Positions 29,052-38,625 of a stretch of 64,000 nucleotides of DNA are shown here, piece by piece. The notes under the pieces are model-generated. The model did no database searches. It was not told the origin of the DNA and worked only from the letters and a program-made list of their open reading frames with translations. Source of the DNA: Mangrovibrevibacter kandeliae (GTDB lineage: Bacteria > Pseudomonadota > Alphaproteobacteria > Rhizobiales > Rhizobiaceae); assembly GCF_024519155.1 (NCBI RefSeq), contig NZ_JANIFJ010000005.1, forward strand, positions 186,001-250,000, read 5' to 3'. A program made the translations under genes and the position numbers. How positions within the stretch are numbered: position 1 is the first letter of the stretch; every line of letters starts with the position of its first letter.

Positions 29052-29120
29052 CCGAGACGCTCTGCAGACACCGGCGCGGGGATCCGCCGCGTCTCGCCGC
29101 GGCACCCGCGTGGCGAAATC

Positions 29121-29402
29121 TCAGCGCGTCGCCCGTCGACGCCGCGGTGCCTTGGCCTTCTCCTCGCCCTTCGACGGCTCGCTCTCGATCACGACGTCAG
29201 AGACGACGCCGCTCGCGGCCGGCTCCGCCGGCGCTCCGACCGGTGTGATCGAGCCCGGCTCGAAGCTCGCCACGACGTCCTCGCCGCCCCCCGCGAGTTC
29301 CTGTTCGGCCTGCCGCCAGTGCTGGGTCTCGCGTCCCTCGACACGCCCCTCGTTCATCCAGATCTCGTAGGCTCGCTGCCGGATCTGTTCTTCGTTCGCC
29401 AT
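29121..29402 (-). CDS. DUF2934 small protein
   Basis: A 93-residue protein whose first ~40 residues are the DUF2934 motif (IRQRAYEIWMNEGRVEGRE...HWRQAEQEL), followed by a Pro/Ala/Ser-rich linker and a basic tail (PRRRRATR). The family is common in rhizobia and relatives and often occurs among stress genes. No enzyme motif is seen; the molecular function is unknown. It is convergent with the histidine kinase and divergent from the DUF6496 gene. Confidence 0.85.
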   Translation of the reverse strand: MANEEQIRQRAYEIWMNEGRVEGRETQHWRQAEQELAGGGEDVVASFEPGSITPVGAPAEPAASGVVSDVVIESEPSKGEEKAKAPRRRRATR

Positions 29403-29477
29403 CGTGATTGCTCCAGCTCACCGCAGGGGAGTGCCGCAACGCGCATCCCGCGGGATATCCGAATCATCGGCAAAAAC

Positions 29478-29534
29478 GCCGCCGCAACCTTTGATATAAC
29501 CTGCCGGTCCAGCCGCAAATGCCGCCGCAACCTT
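29478..29534. repeat. Direct repeat of a 14-nt word upstream of stress-type genes
   Basis: GCCGCCGCAACCTT occurs at 29478-29491 and again at 29521-29534, 43 nt apart (about four helical turns), in the gap between the DUF2934 and DUF6496 genes. It could be a pair of protein-binding sites; this is inference. Confidence 0.35.
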
Positions 29535-29638
29535 GAAGCGGTGGAAAATCATGCGGAGCGCCACGGCCATCTCTCGTCAGCGCGCCCTCACCGCGCCGGG
29601 CCAGGCGTGCGTCGGACGAAACCGCACGTCGCACCGGA

Positions 29639-29663
29639 CGAACCGACGAGAGCGCCCGGCGTT
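29639..29663 (+). promoter_or_regulatory. Near-consensus EcfG-type promoter
   Basis: CGAAC-N16-CGTT differs by one base from the general-stress sigma EcfG consensus GGAAC-N16/17-CGTT. It ends 30 nt before the ATG of the DUF6496 gene, an appropriate distance. Confidence 0.45.
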
Positions 29664-29693
29664 ATCCCGCGAACTGCAACGGAGGTCCCAGCC

Positions 29694-30104
29694 ATGGCGA
29701 AGGCTCAATCGGACGAACAGCAGGCGACCGTCGCGCGGGTGATGCACGAGTTCAAGGACGGCGAGCTCAAGATCGGCGGCAACGGTCCCAAGGTGAAGAG
29801 CCGCAAGCAGGCGGTGGCGATCGCTCTCGAGGAGGCCGGGTCGAGCAATCGCGAGAGCTCCGACACGAAGCAGAAGGCGCTGCGCCGCACGAAAGCCAAG
29901 GAGGAGAAGGGCGAGACCGCCGAGGCCGAAGCCGAGGGCAAGGCCGCACAGGATCGGACGCTTCGAAAGCACGGCGCTTCGTCCGGTTCCTCGCCTGCGG
30001 GCGGCAAGACCAGGGACGAACTCTATGCCGAAGCACAGAAGCGCGGCATCGAGGGCCGGTCGAAAATGTCGAAGCAGGAGCTCAAGCAGGCGCTGCGGAC
30101 CTGA
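29694..30104 (+). CDS. DUF6496 stress-type protein with C-terminal SAP/Rho_N-like segment
   Basis: A 136-residue, highly charged protein. The N-terminal block VMHEFKDGELKIGGNGPKVK followed by SRKQAVAIALEEAG is the DUF6496 signature. A Lys/Glu/Ala-rich disordered linker follows. The last 30 residues (TRDELYAEAQKRGIEGRSK...ELKQAL) resemble a SAP or Rho-N helix-extended-helix unit, which usually binds nucleic acid. Together this suggests a small nucleic-acid-associated stress protein; the role is not established. GGAGG lies 8 nt before the ATG, and an EcfG-like promoter lies just upstream. Confidence 0.82.
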   Translation: MAKAQSDEQQATVARVMHEFKDGELKIGGNGPKVKSRKQAVAIALEEAGSSNRESSDTKQKALRRTKAKEEKGETAEAEAEGKAAQDRTLRKHGASSGSSPAGGKTRDELYAEAQKRGIEGRSKMSKQELKQALRT

Positions 30105-30262
30105 CGCCGCAGGCAGGGCGTGCGATCCCCCCGGTCTCCATCCAAGTCGCCGCAGCCGTATACAAAATTTAACATGGCGGCCGCTTCTGGCACTGCAGCA
30201 ATGGGAGTAGTTTCACCGATGCTGCGCATCCTGCGTCGGCTTGTGCTTGGAGACGCCGTCGC

Positions 30263-31669
30263 ATGCGGGTCGTTGCCGCTCTCTTCCTCGTCGTGGCGGC
30301 TCTGGCGGGTGCCGTCTACGTCTTCCCCGACCGGGTCGTCGCGCTGACGCAGGAGGTGGCGGCACTTTCGCCCCGGGCGAGCGCCCCCTCCTCCGGTTCC
30401 AGCGACAGCGCCGGGTCGGGCCCTCATCGTCGTGACCGCGGATCGGCTTCGAGCGGTGGCGACACCGCGACATCAGGCGCCGGACGTGGTGCCGACGCCG
30501 GCGCCGCTGGTGCCTCCGGCAGCGGCCAATCGGGTGGTGGCAGTGGCGGCGGACGCTCCGGCGGCGGCGGCGGCCGTCGCGGCACCTCGACGCTGACGGT
30601 CGGCACCGTCGTCGCGACGACCGGTCAGCTGCCGATCACCCGCACGGCGATCGGCTGGGTGCAGCCGCAGCAGACGACCAGTCTCTCCAGCCGCTCGCAG
30701 GAGGTGGTCTCCGACCTCGCCGCAAAGGACGGCGCCCGGGTCAAGGAAGGCGATCTTCTCGTCAAGTTCGACGACCGCCTGCAGCGCGCCACGCTCGCCA
30801 AGGATCAGGCGACGCTTGCCAAGGACGAGGCGACGCTCGGCCAGGCGCAGGCCGACCTGCAGCGCACCCAGAACCTCGTCGACAAGGGCGCCGGCACGCG
30901 CCAGTCGCTGGAGGACGCGCAGGTTGCGCTGAAGGGCGCGCAGGCAACGGTCGACGCCGACAAGGCGACGATCGCGGCGGACGAGGTCAACGTGTCCTAC
31001 ACCGAGCTTCGTGCGCCGTTCAGCGGCCGTCTCGGCGCCTTCTCGATCGCCATCGGCGCGCTCGTCCAGCCGGGCAACTCGATCGTGACGATCACCAAGC
31101 TCCGGCCGATCGACGTGCGTTTCGCCATGCCGGAAGACACCTTGCACGCCGTCTATCAACAGATGCGCGACGGGACCGGCACGGTCTCCGTCACCCCCAG
31201 CGGCTCGACCGATCCGCCGACGCTGGGGACGCTCAGCTTCATCGACAGCGCCATCGACCAGGCGTCCGGCACCTTCGCCACCAAGGCGACGATGGCCAAT
31301 GACGACTTCCAGCTCTGGCCGGGCGAGTCGGTGCGGGTCGAGGTGGAGCTCGGCAAGACCGCGGATGGCGTCCTCGTCCCCAGCGTTGCGGTGCAGCCGG
31401 CGCAGGAGGGCTCGATCGCCTACGTCGTCAACGACCAGAAGAAGATCGAGATCCGTAAGGTCGAGGTGGCTTATGCATCGGGTGAAACCACCAGCGTCAC
31501 CAAGGGCCTGGCTGCTGGCGATCACGTTGTCGTAGAGGGCCAGCTGAACCTCACGGACGGCATGGCGGTGCAGGAGAAGGTGATGCCGGCGGAGGGTCAG
31601 CCGGCACCGGGCAACGGCCCGGCGGAGACCGCCGACGCGTCGACGCCGAGCCGGGCGACGCAGCCATGA
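30263..31669 (+). CDS. RND efflux periplasmic adaptor (membrane fusion protein)
   Basis: A 468-residue HlyD/AcrA-type adaptor. An N-terminal signal or anchor (VVAALFLVVAALAGAVYVF) is followed by a long Gly/Ser/Ala-rich segment to about residue 108, then a biotinyl-lipoyl half (LPITRTAIGWVQP), a helical hairpin (about 180-240), the second lipoyl half and a beta-barrel. It links the inner-membrane RND pump to an outer-membrane channel. Its last four bases overlap the pump gene start (ATGA). The MdtA-like sequence suggests drug or metabolite export. No TolC-type gene is adjacent. Confidence 0.93.
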   Translation: MRVVAALFLVVAALAGAVYVFPDRVVALTQEVAALSPRASAPSSGSSDSAGSGPHRRDRGSASSGGDTATSGAGRGADAGAAGASGSGQSGGGSGGGRSGGGGGRRGTSTLTVGTVVATTGQLPITRTAIGWVQPQQTTSLSSRSQEVVSDLAAKDGARVKEGDLLVKFDDRLQRATLAKDQATLAKDEATLGQAQADLQRTQNLVDKGAGTRQSLEDAQVALKGAQATVDADKATIAADEVNVSYTELRAPFSGRLGAFSIAIGALVQPGNSIVTITKLRPIDVRFAMPEDTLHAVYQQMRDGTGTVSVTPSGSTDPPTLGTLSFIDSAIDQASGTFATKATMANDDFQLWPGESVRVEVELGKTADGVLVPSVAVQPAQEGSIAYVVNDQKKIEIRKVEVAYASGETTSVTKGLAAGDHVVVEGQLNLTDGMAVQEKVMPAEGQPAPGNGPAETADASTPSRATQP

Positions 31670-34600
31670 TCCCGCAATACTGCATCCGCCATCCCGTCGC
31701 GACGACGCTGCTGGCGCTCGGCATCATCCTCGCCGGCCTCGCCGGCTACCGCCTGCTCCCCGTGGCGGCCTTGCCGCAGGTCGACTTTCCGACCATCAAC
31801 GTCTCGGCGCAGCTCTCCGGCGCCTCCCCCGAGACCATGGCGACGGCGGTGGCCACGCCGCTGATCAAGCAGTTCCAGACCATCTCCGGCATCGACACGA
31901 TCAGCGCCTCGAGCTCGCTCGGCTCGACCTCGATCGTCCTTCAGTTCAGCCTCGACCGCGACATCGACGCGGCCGCCGCCGACGTGCAGTCGGCGATCAC
32001 CCGCACGCAGCGCCAGCTGCCGGACAACCTGACCACGCCACCGAGCTACCGCAAGGTGAACCCGGCCGACGCGCCGGTGCTGCTGCTCGCCGTGCAGAGC
32101 GACAACATGCCCCTGTCGCAGCTGGACTCGATCGCCGAGAACATCATCTCGCCGAGCCTCGGCACGGTGGCCGGCGTCGCCCAGGTCTCGGTCTATGGCA
32201 GCCAGACCTACGCCGTGCGCGTCGAGCTCGATCCGAACAAGCTCTACTCGCGCGGGCTCAGCGTCGACCAGGTGAGCGACGCGCTGGCGGCGGCCAACAA
32301 CCAGGCCCCGGTCGGCACCATCCAGAACAGCTCGCAGGCGCTGACCATCACCGCGCCGACCCAGCTGACCGACGCCAAGCAGTTCCGCTCGCTGATCGTC
32401 GCGGCACCCGGCGGCAACCCGGTGCGTCTCGAGGACATCGCCCGCGTCGAGGACAGCGTCGAGAACACCAAGACCGCCAGCTGGTTCGACAACAAGCGCG
32501 CGATCGTCCTTGCCGTGCAGCGCCAGCCCGACGCGAACACCGTTGCCGCCGTCGACGCGGTGAAGGCCCGCCTGCCGGCCCTCCAGGAGGAGATCCCGAG
32601 CTCGGTCAGGATCGACGTCATGAACGACCGTTCGACCTCGATCCGCGCGGCGGTCGACGACGTGCAGTTCACGCTGCTCCTGACGATCGGCCTCGTCATC
32701 CTGGTGATCTACCTCTTCCTCGGCCGGCTCGTCGCGACGATCATTCCCGGCCTCGCGGTGCCGCTGTCGCTGATCGCCACCTTCGGCGCGATGTACGTGC
32801 TCGGCTATTCGATCGACAACATCTCGCTGCTCGGCCTCACCCTGTCGGTCGGCCTCGTCGTCGACGACGCCATCGTCATGCTGGAGAACATCATCCACCA
32901 CATGGAAAAGGGGATGAAGCCGTTCGAGGCGGCGATGCTCGGCTCGCGCGAGGTGTCCGGCACCATCGTGTCGATGTCGATCTCGCTGATCGCGGTGTTC
33001 CTGCCGGTCGTGCTGATGGGCGGCGTCGTCGGCAAGGTGTTCAACGAGTTCGGCATGGTCGTCGCCATCGCCATCACCGCCTCGGCCTTCGTGTCGCTGA
33101 CGGTGACCCCGATGCTCTCGGCGCGCCTGCCGAAGGATTCCTCACCCTCGACGCGCGGGCTCGTCGGCGCCTTCGAGTGGGGCTATGTCCGGGTGCTCAA
33201 GGGCTATGACCGGAGCGTGCGCTGGTGCCTGCGGCACCAGGGCATCATCATGATGCTCTTCGTCGCCACGATCGCCGCGACCTACGTCCTGTACACGAGC
33301 ATGCCGACGAGCTTCTTCCCGACGGAGGACATCGGCCAGCTGCAGATCTCGACCCAGGCGCGGCAGGACATTTCGTTCGACGCCATGGTGAAGCTGCAGC
33401 GCGAGATGGCCGACGCGGTCGCCAAGAACCCCGCGGTGGACCACGTCACGCCGATCGTCGGCGGCGGCTTCCGCTCCGAGACCAATTCCGGCTCGATGTT
33501 CGTGCAGCTCAAGGACAAGGACCATCGGCCGCCGCTCGACACGACGCTCGGCGAGCTGCGCAAGAGCCTGTCGGGCATCGCCGGCATCAAGAGCTTCATC
33601 ACGCCCGTCCAGAGCCTGCGCTTCGGCGGCCGGTCCTCGCAGAGCCAGTATCAGCTCGTGGTGCAGGCGCTCGACACCGCCAAGCTGTCGGAATGGTCGG
33701 CGCGCCTGCAGGACGCGATGACTTCGGACCGGCTGTTCACCGACGTCGCCACCGACGCCGAGAACAGCGCGCTGCAGGCCGAAATCGTCATCGACCGGGA
33801 CAAGGCGAGCGCGCTCGGGATCACCGCAGAGTCGCTGCGCAAGACGCTGCAGGCGGGCTTCGGCGGCTACACGGCGGCCAACATCCAGTCGACCGGCGAC
33901 AGCTACGACGTGATCATGGAGTTCGACACGTCGCTTGCCTGGAGCGACCAGTCGCTGAACAACATCTACATCCGCACGTCGGCAGGCACGCTTGTGCCGC
34001 TCTCGACCATCGCCAAGATCCGGCGCACCAACGGCCCGGTGACGGTGAATCAGACGGGGCAGCTGACGTCGACGACGATCTCGTTCAACCTGCCGGAGGG
34101 TGTCGCACTGGGCGATGCCACCGCCGAGATCGACCAGCTGAAGCGCCAGATCGGCCTGCCCGGCGACGTCTACACCTCCTATGGCGGCTCGGCGCAGGTT
34201 TTCCAGCAGTCCTCCGGCAGCCAAGGCCTGCTGATCCTCGCCGCGGTGCTGACGATCTATGTCGTGCTGGGCGTCCTCTACGAGAGCTTCATCCACCCGC
34301 TGACGATCCTCTCCGGCCTGCCCTCGGCGGTGCTCGGGGCGTTCCTCGCGCTGAAGCTCTTCGGCTTCGACCTGTCGGTGATCGCCATCATCGGCCTGCT
34401 GATGCTCATCGGCATCGTGAAGAAGAACGCGATCATGATGATCGACGTCGCGCTGGCGAACCTGCGCGACGAGGGGCACACGCCGGCGGAGGCGATGCAC
34501 GATGCCTGCGTGCGCCGCTTCCGGCCGATCATGATGACGACCTTCTGCGCGCTCCTCGGGACCCTGCCGATCGCCATCGGCGGCGGCGCGAGCGCCGAGT

Positions 34601-34812
34601 TGCGCCAGCCGCTCGGCGTCGCCGTGGTCGGCGGGCTCGTGGTGTCGCAGATGCTGACGCTGTTCATCACGCCGGTGATCTTCGTGCAGATCGAGGGGCT
34701 GCGGGCCCGCACCGGCCGTCTCGTCGGCCGGCTGCGTGGGCGCAGATCCCGGTCCGAGAACCGGCCGGACGAGGCGGTCCGCGGCGACCTTGTGCTCCAC
34801 CCGGGCGAGTGA
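31666..34812 (+). CDS. RND multidrug efflux pump, MdtB/MdtC (AcrB) type
   Basis: A 1048-residue inner-membrane proton-driven pump with the usual twelve helices and two large periplasmic loops. The N-terminus CIRHPVATTLLALGIILAG and the proton-relay pair Asp400-Asp401 in GLVVDDAIVMLENI are diagnostic. A second-half motif GIVKKNAIMMIDVA is also typical. The sequence resembles the MdtBC branch, but only one pump gene is present. It is translationally coupled to the adaptor. Long frames on the minus strand here are shadows of its codon bias. Confidence 0.95.
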   Translation: MIPQYCIRHPVATTLLALGIILAGLAGYRLLPVAALPQVDFPTINVSAQLSGASPETMATAVATPLIKQFQTISGIDTISASSSLGSTSIVLQFSLDRDIDAAAADVQSAITRTQRQLPDNLTTPPSYRKVNPADAPVLLLAVQSDNMPLSQLDSIAENIISPSLGTVAGVAQVSVYGSQTYAVRVELDPNKLYSRGLSVDQVSDALAAANNQAPVGTIQNSSQALTITAPTQLTDAKQFRSLIVAAPGGNPVRLEDIARVEDSVENTKTASWFDNKRAIVLAVQRQPDANTVAAVDAVKARLPALQEEIPSSVRIDVMNDRSTSIRAAVDDVQFTLLLTIGLVILVIYLFLGRLVATIIPGLAVPLSLIATFGAMYVLGYSIDNISLLGLTLSVGLVVDDAIVMLENIIHHMEKGMKPFEAAMLGSREVSGTIVSMSISLIAVFLPVVLMGGVVGKVFNEFGMVVAIAITASAFVSLTVTPMLSARLPKDSSPSTRGLVGAFEWGYVRVLKGYDRSVRWCLRHQGIIMMLFVATIAATYVLYTSMPTSFFPTEDIGQLQISTQARQDISFDAMVKLQREMADAVAKNPAVDHVTPIVGGGFRSETNSGSMFVQLKDKDHRPPLDTTLGELRKSLSGIAGIKSFITPVQSLRFGGRSSQSQYQLVVQALDTAKLSEWSARLQDAMTSDRLFTDVATDAENSALQAEIVIDRDKASALGITAESLRKTLQAGFGGYTAANIQSTGDSYDVIMEFDTSLAWSDQSLNNIYIRTSAGTLVPLSTIAKIRRTNGPVTVNQTGQLTSTTISFNLPEGVALGDATAEIDQLKRQIGLPGDVYTSYGGSAQVFQQSSGSQGLLILAAVLTIYVVLGVLYESFIHPLTILSGLPSAVLGAFLALKLFGFDLSVIAIIGLLMLIGIVKKNAIMMIDVALANLRDEGHTPAEAMHDACVRRFRPIMMTTFCALLGTLPIAIGGGASAELRQPLGVAVVGGLVVSQMLTLFITPVIFVQIEGLRARTGRLVGRLRGRRSRSENRPDEAVRGDLVLHPGE

Positions 34813-34900
34813 GGGCGGGCGGCGGAAGTGCCGACCGAAGCTCGAACTCCCGCACCCGAGAGGCCGCGACGGCTGACCCCGCCGCGCCCCGGTGCCGCTC

Positions 34901-36028
<1,128 letters not shown>

Positions 36029-36065
36029 CTAATCTCAGGGCGAGCATCAGTCTGGAGACGCATCC

Positions 36066-36287
36066 ATGACGGGCATCACCAAAACGCCTCGGTCGCCGGA
36101 GGAACACGACTCCGACGACCTCCGGCGTCAGACCTTCGACACGTTCACGCTGCCGGGAGAGACCGATCCGCCGACCGGGGATCGCTTCGTCTGTCCGCAC
36201 GGCGCGCATTACGGTTGGGTGCGCATGACCATGGGGGAGGAGATTCCGGAGTGTCCGGTCCACGGCGTGACGCTGGTCCGGGCCTGA
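36066..36287 (+). CDS. 73-residue protein with paired CPxHG zinc-knuckle-like motifs
   Basis: No family is recognised. The first ~35 residues are acidic and polar. The C-terminal part contains CPHG and CPVHG about 20 residues apart (FVCPHGAHYGW ... PECPVHGVTL), which could bind one metal ion as a minimal zinc ribbon. A ribosome site (GGAGA) lies about 7 nt upstream. It ends 3 nt before a membrane-protein gene and is probably co-translated with it. A metal-sensing or adaptor role for its neighbour is a guess. Confidence 0.55.
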   Translation: MTGITKTPRSPEEHDSDDLRRQTFDTFTLPGETDPPTGDRFVCPHGAHYGWVRMTMGEEIPECPVHGVTLVRA

Positions 36288-36290
36288 GGG

Positions 36291-37301
36291 GTGCTGAAGG
36301 TCGCGGAAGCCTTGGCAGGCGAGGCTGGGAAGAGCCTGTGGCTGCGGCTGCTGTCTCCGGCCTTCGCCTTCTGTGTGCTCGGCTGGCTCGCCGTCTCCGG
36401 ATCGCTGCGGGACGCCAATCATCTGCTCGATGCGTGGGATCGGCTCGGCAGCGCCTATCAGAACGGGCGCATCTTCGTCGTTCTGGCGCTCTTGCTGTTC
36501 GCCATGGCCGTGTCCGGCTGGCTGGTGCAGGCGCTGACCCTTCCCGTGTTGAGGCTGCTCGAAGGCTACTGGCCTGAATGGCTCGGCGTCCGACAGGCCT
36601 GCACCGTGCGCCAGCGGCGACTGTTCAAGCGCGATCGCATGCGGTGGGGTTTGCTGGAGGCGAAGAGGCCGCTCGACGACCGCGAGCGACGCGAAAGGAT
36701 CCGGCTCGACTTCAAGCTCCGCCGGTTCCCGATCGAGGCGCGAATGATGCCGACCCGGCTCGGCAACATCCTCTGCAGCGCGGAAACCAGGCCCATCGAC
36801 AAATACGGCCTCGACACGGTGTCGTGCTGGCCAAGCCTTTGGCTGCTGATGTCCAAGGAGGACCGCGAGCTGATCGGTTCGGCGCGCGCGGCGCTCGACG
36901 AGGGTGCGCGCCTCTTTCTGTGGTGCGTCCTGTGTCTCGTCTGGGCGCCCTGGGTCTGGTGGATCGTCCCGGTCGCGCTGCTGGGCGCGGCTCTCAGTCA
37001 CTGGGCGCTCTCGGCGTCCGCTCGCGACTATGCCGATCTCGTGCTCGCCGCCTTCGACGTGCGGCGACTCCAGCTCTACGAAGCGTTGGGGTGGCCGAAG
37101 CCGAAGACACCGGCCGAGGAGCGCCAGATCGGCGAGACCCTGTCGCGCTACCTGCTGAGGGGGTCCGATGCCGTCACGCCGGTCTTCACCTTCAACAAGC
37201 CCCCGGCTCCCGAGCCTCCTGCGCAGCTGACGGTCGAGCGCCTGGAGGTGACCGTCACCGAAATCGTCGGCGTGAGCGGCCTTGCGCGCGCCGGCGAGTG
37301 A
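36291..37301 (+). CDS. Membrane protein of unknown function (GTG start)
   Basis: A 336-residue protein with no recognised family. Hydrophobic segments occur near residues 20-37 (LLSPAFAFCVLGWLAV), 62-85 (IFVVLALLLFAMAVSGWLV) and 205-240 (LFLWCVLCLVWAPWVWWIV and following), separated by a basic cytoplasmic-type loop rich in Arg. The C-terminal ~100 residues are soluble. Translation begins at GTG 36291, 3 nt after the upstream microprotein's stop; coupling compensates for the weak start. It is convergent with the Ldh_2-family gene. Confidence 0.6.
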   Translation: MLKVAEALAGEAGKSLWLRLLSPAFAFCVLGWLAVSGSLRDANHLLDAWDRLGSAYQNGRIFVVLALLLFAMAVSGWLVQALTLPVLRLLEGYWPEWLGVRQACTVRQRRLFKRDRMRWGLLEAKRPLDDRERRERIRLDFKLRRFPIEARMMPTRLGNILCSAETRPIDKYGLDTVSCWPSLWLLMSKEDRELIGSARAALDEGARLFLWCVLCLVWAPWVWWIVPVALLGAALSHWALSASARDYADLVLAAFDVRRLQLYEALGWPKPKTPAEERQIGETLSRYLLRGSDAVTPVFTFNKPPAPEPPAQLTVERLEVTVTEIVGVSGLARAGE

Positions 37302-37320
37302 AGCGGCAGCCGGTCCGCCG

Positions 37321-38340
37321 TCAGACGGCGGCGATCGCCGCCAGCACCTCGTCCTCGACCTCGATGCCCTCGGCGGCGGCCCGGCGCCGCGCCGCGAGCC
37401 CCCGTCGACCCGGAACGCGCGCCCCCGGCTCGGCAGCGATCATCTCGGCCATGGCCGCGAAGCGCGCGACCGCGCCGGCGCCGCCGACGGCCGCCGGATC
37501 GATCGCGATGATGAGATGCCCGAGCCCGGGCGGCGGGCCCTGGTCGTCGAACAGGCTGGAGGCCTGCGTGGCGTAGTTCGCGCCGGTCAACCCCGCCGCC
37601 AGCATCTCCACCATCATCGCCAGCGCCGCGCCCTTGGCATCGCCCGAGGGCACCATCGTGCCCGCCATCGCCGCCTCGGCGTCGGTGGTCGGTCGCCCCT
37701 CCTTGTCGAGCGCCCAGCCCTCGGGGATCGCGACGCCCTTCTGCCGCGCCGCCATCACCTTGCCGCGCGCGACCTTCGACAGCGACAGGTCGACCACTAC
37801 GGGATCGCCCTCGCCCACCGGGGCGGCGAAGGCGATGGGGTTGGTGCCGAACATCGGCGTGAGCCCGCCCCAGGGCGCCATCGCCGCCGGCGCGTTGGCG
37901 ACCATCAGCGCGACGAGCCCCGCCTCGGCGAAGCGCTCGACCGTCAGGGCCATCACCCCGGCATGATGCGAGTTGCGGATCGCGGCGAGCGCGACTCCGG
38001 CTTCGCGAACCAGCGCCGGAAGCTCGGCGACGGCGAGATCGAGGGCGGGATAAGCGAAGCCATCGCGAGCATCGATCCGCAGCACGCCGGCCCGCGCGTG
38101 TTCGGCGACGGGCACCGCAAAGCCGTCGGTCTTGCCGGCCTTGGCCTGGCCCGCATAGGCCGGCACCCGGCGCAGGCCGTGGCCCCCCTGTCCCGAGGCT
38201 TCGGCGGCGACGAGCGCACGGGCGACCGAGGCCGCCTGCGCCTGTCCGGTGCGGGCACGCAGCATGGCATCGATCACAAGGGACTGAGCGGCATCTAGGG
38301 AGAGATTCGGCACGGGTGGGCGGCTCCGCTTCGGGATCAT
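37321..38340 (-). CDS. Ldh_2-family dehydrogenase (malate/lactate/sulfolactate type)
   Basis: A 339-residue NAD(P)-dependent oxidoreductase of the malate/L-lactate dehydrogenase-like family. Motifs are EASGQGGHGLRRVPAYA, IRNSHHAGVMAL and MFGTNPIAFAAPV; the GHG and NSHH histidines match the active site. It is a distant paralogue of the enzyme at 8126 but stands alone, so its 2-oxo-acid substrate is not indicated. The start is uncertain: ATG 38340 is used here, while GTG 38313 (PNLSLDAAQ) would give a length closer to the family. It is divergent from lysS. Confidence 0.82.
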   Translation of the reverse strand: MIPKRSRPPVPNLSLDAAQSLVIDAMLRARTGQAQAASVARALVAAEASGQGGHGLRRVPAYAGQAKAGKTDGFAVPVAEHARAGVLRIDARDGFAYPALDLAVAELPALVREAGVALAAIRNSHHAGVMALTVERFAEAGLVALMVANAPAAMAPWGGLTPMFGTNPIAFAAPVGEGDPVVVDLSLSKVARGKVMAARQKGVAIPEGWALDKEGRPTTDAEAAMAGTMVPSGDAKGAALAMMVEMLAAGLTGANYATQASSLFDDQGPPPGLGHLIIAIDPAAVGGAGAVARFAAMAEMIAAEPGARVPGRRGLAARRRAAAEGIEVEDEVLAAIAAV

Positions 38341-38625
38341 CTGCCATCGCCCAGACGACGCGTTGCAGCAAGAGCCGCCGCACAACCCGCCCGCCCGTCG
38401 CTCGCCGACCGCGAGCGATCCGTCCGCCCGAGTGGCCCGATCTTCACCCTGTGCGCCGACCGCGCCTGCGCCGGCTCTTGATCGTCCCCGCATATGCCGG
38501 TACGGCCAAGGCCCAATCTTTTCCTGTGACGAGACCGCGCGCAACGGACGGCACCCCGCCTCCGGTCCGCCGTCTCTCCGAACCGCACGGCGTCGGCGAC
38601 GACGCCCGAGACCGACGAGACGATC

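Noticed and set aside
31597-32901. 434-codon minus-strand frame opposite the RND pump
   Set aside because: His/Arg/Asp-rich shadow translation with no domain; the plus strand has an intact pump with all hallmark motifs.
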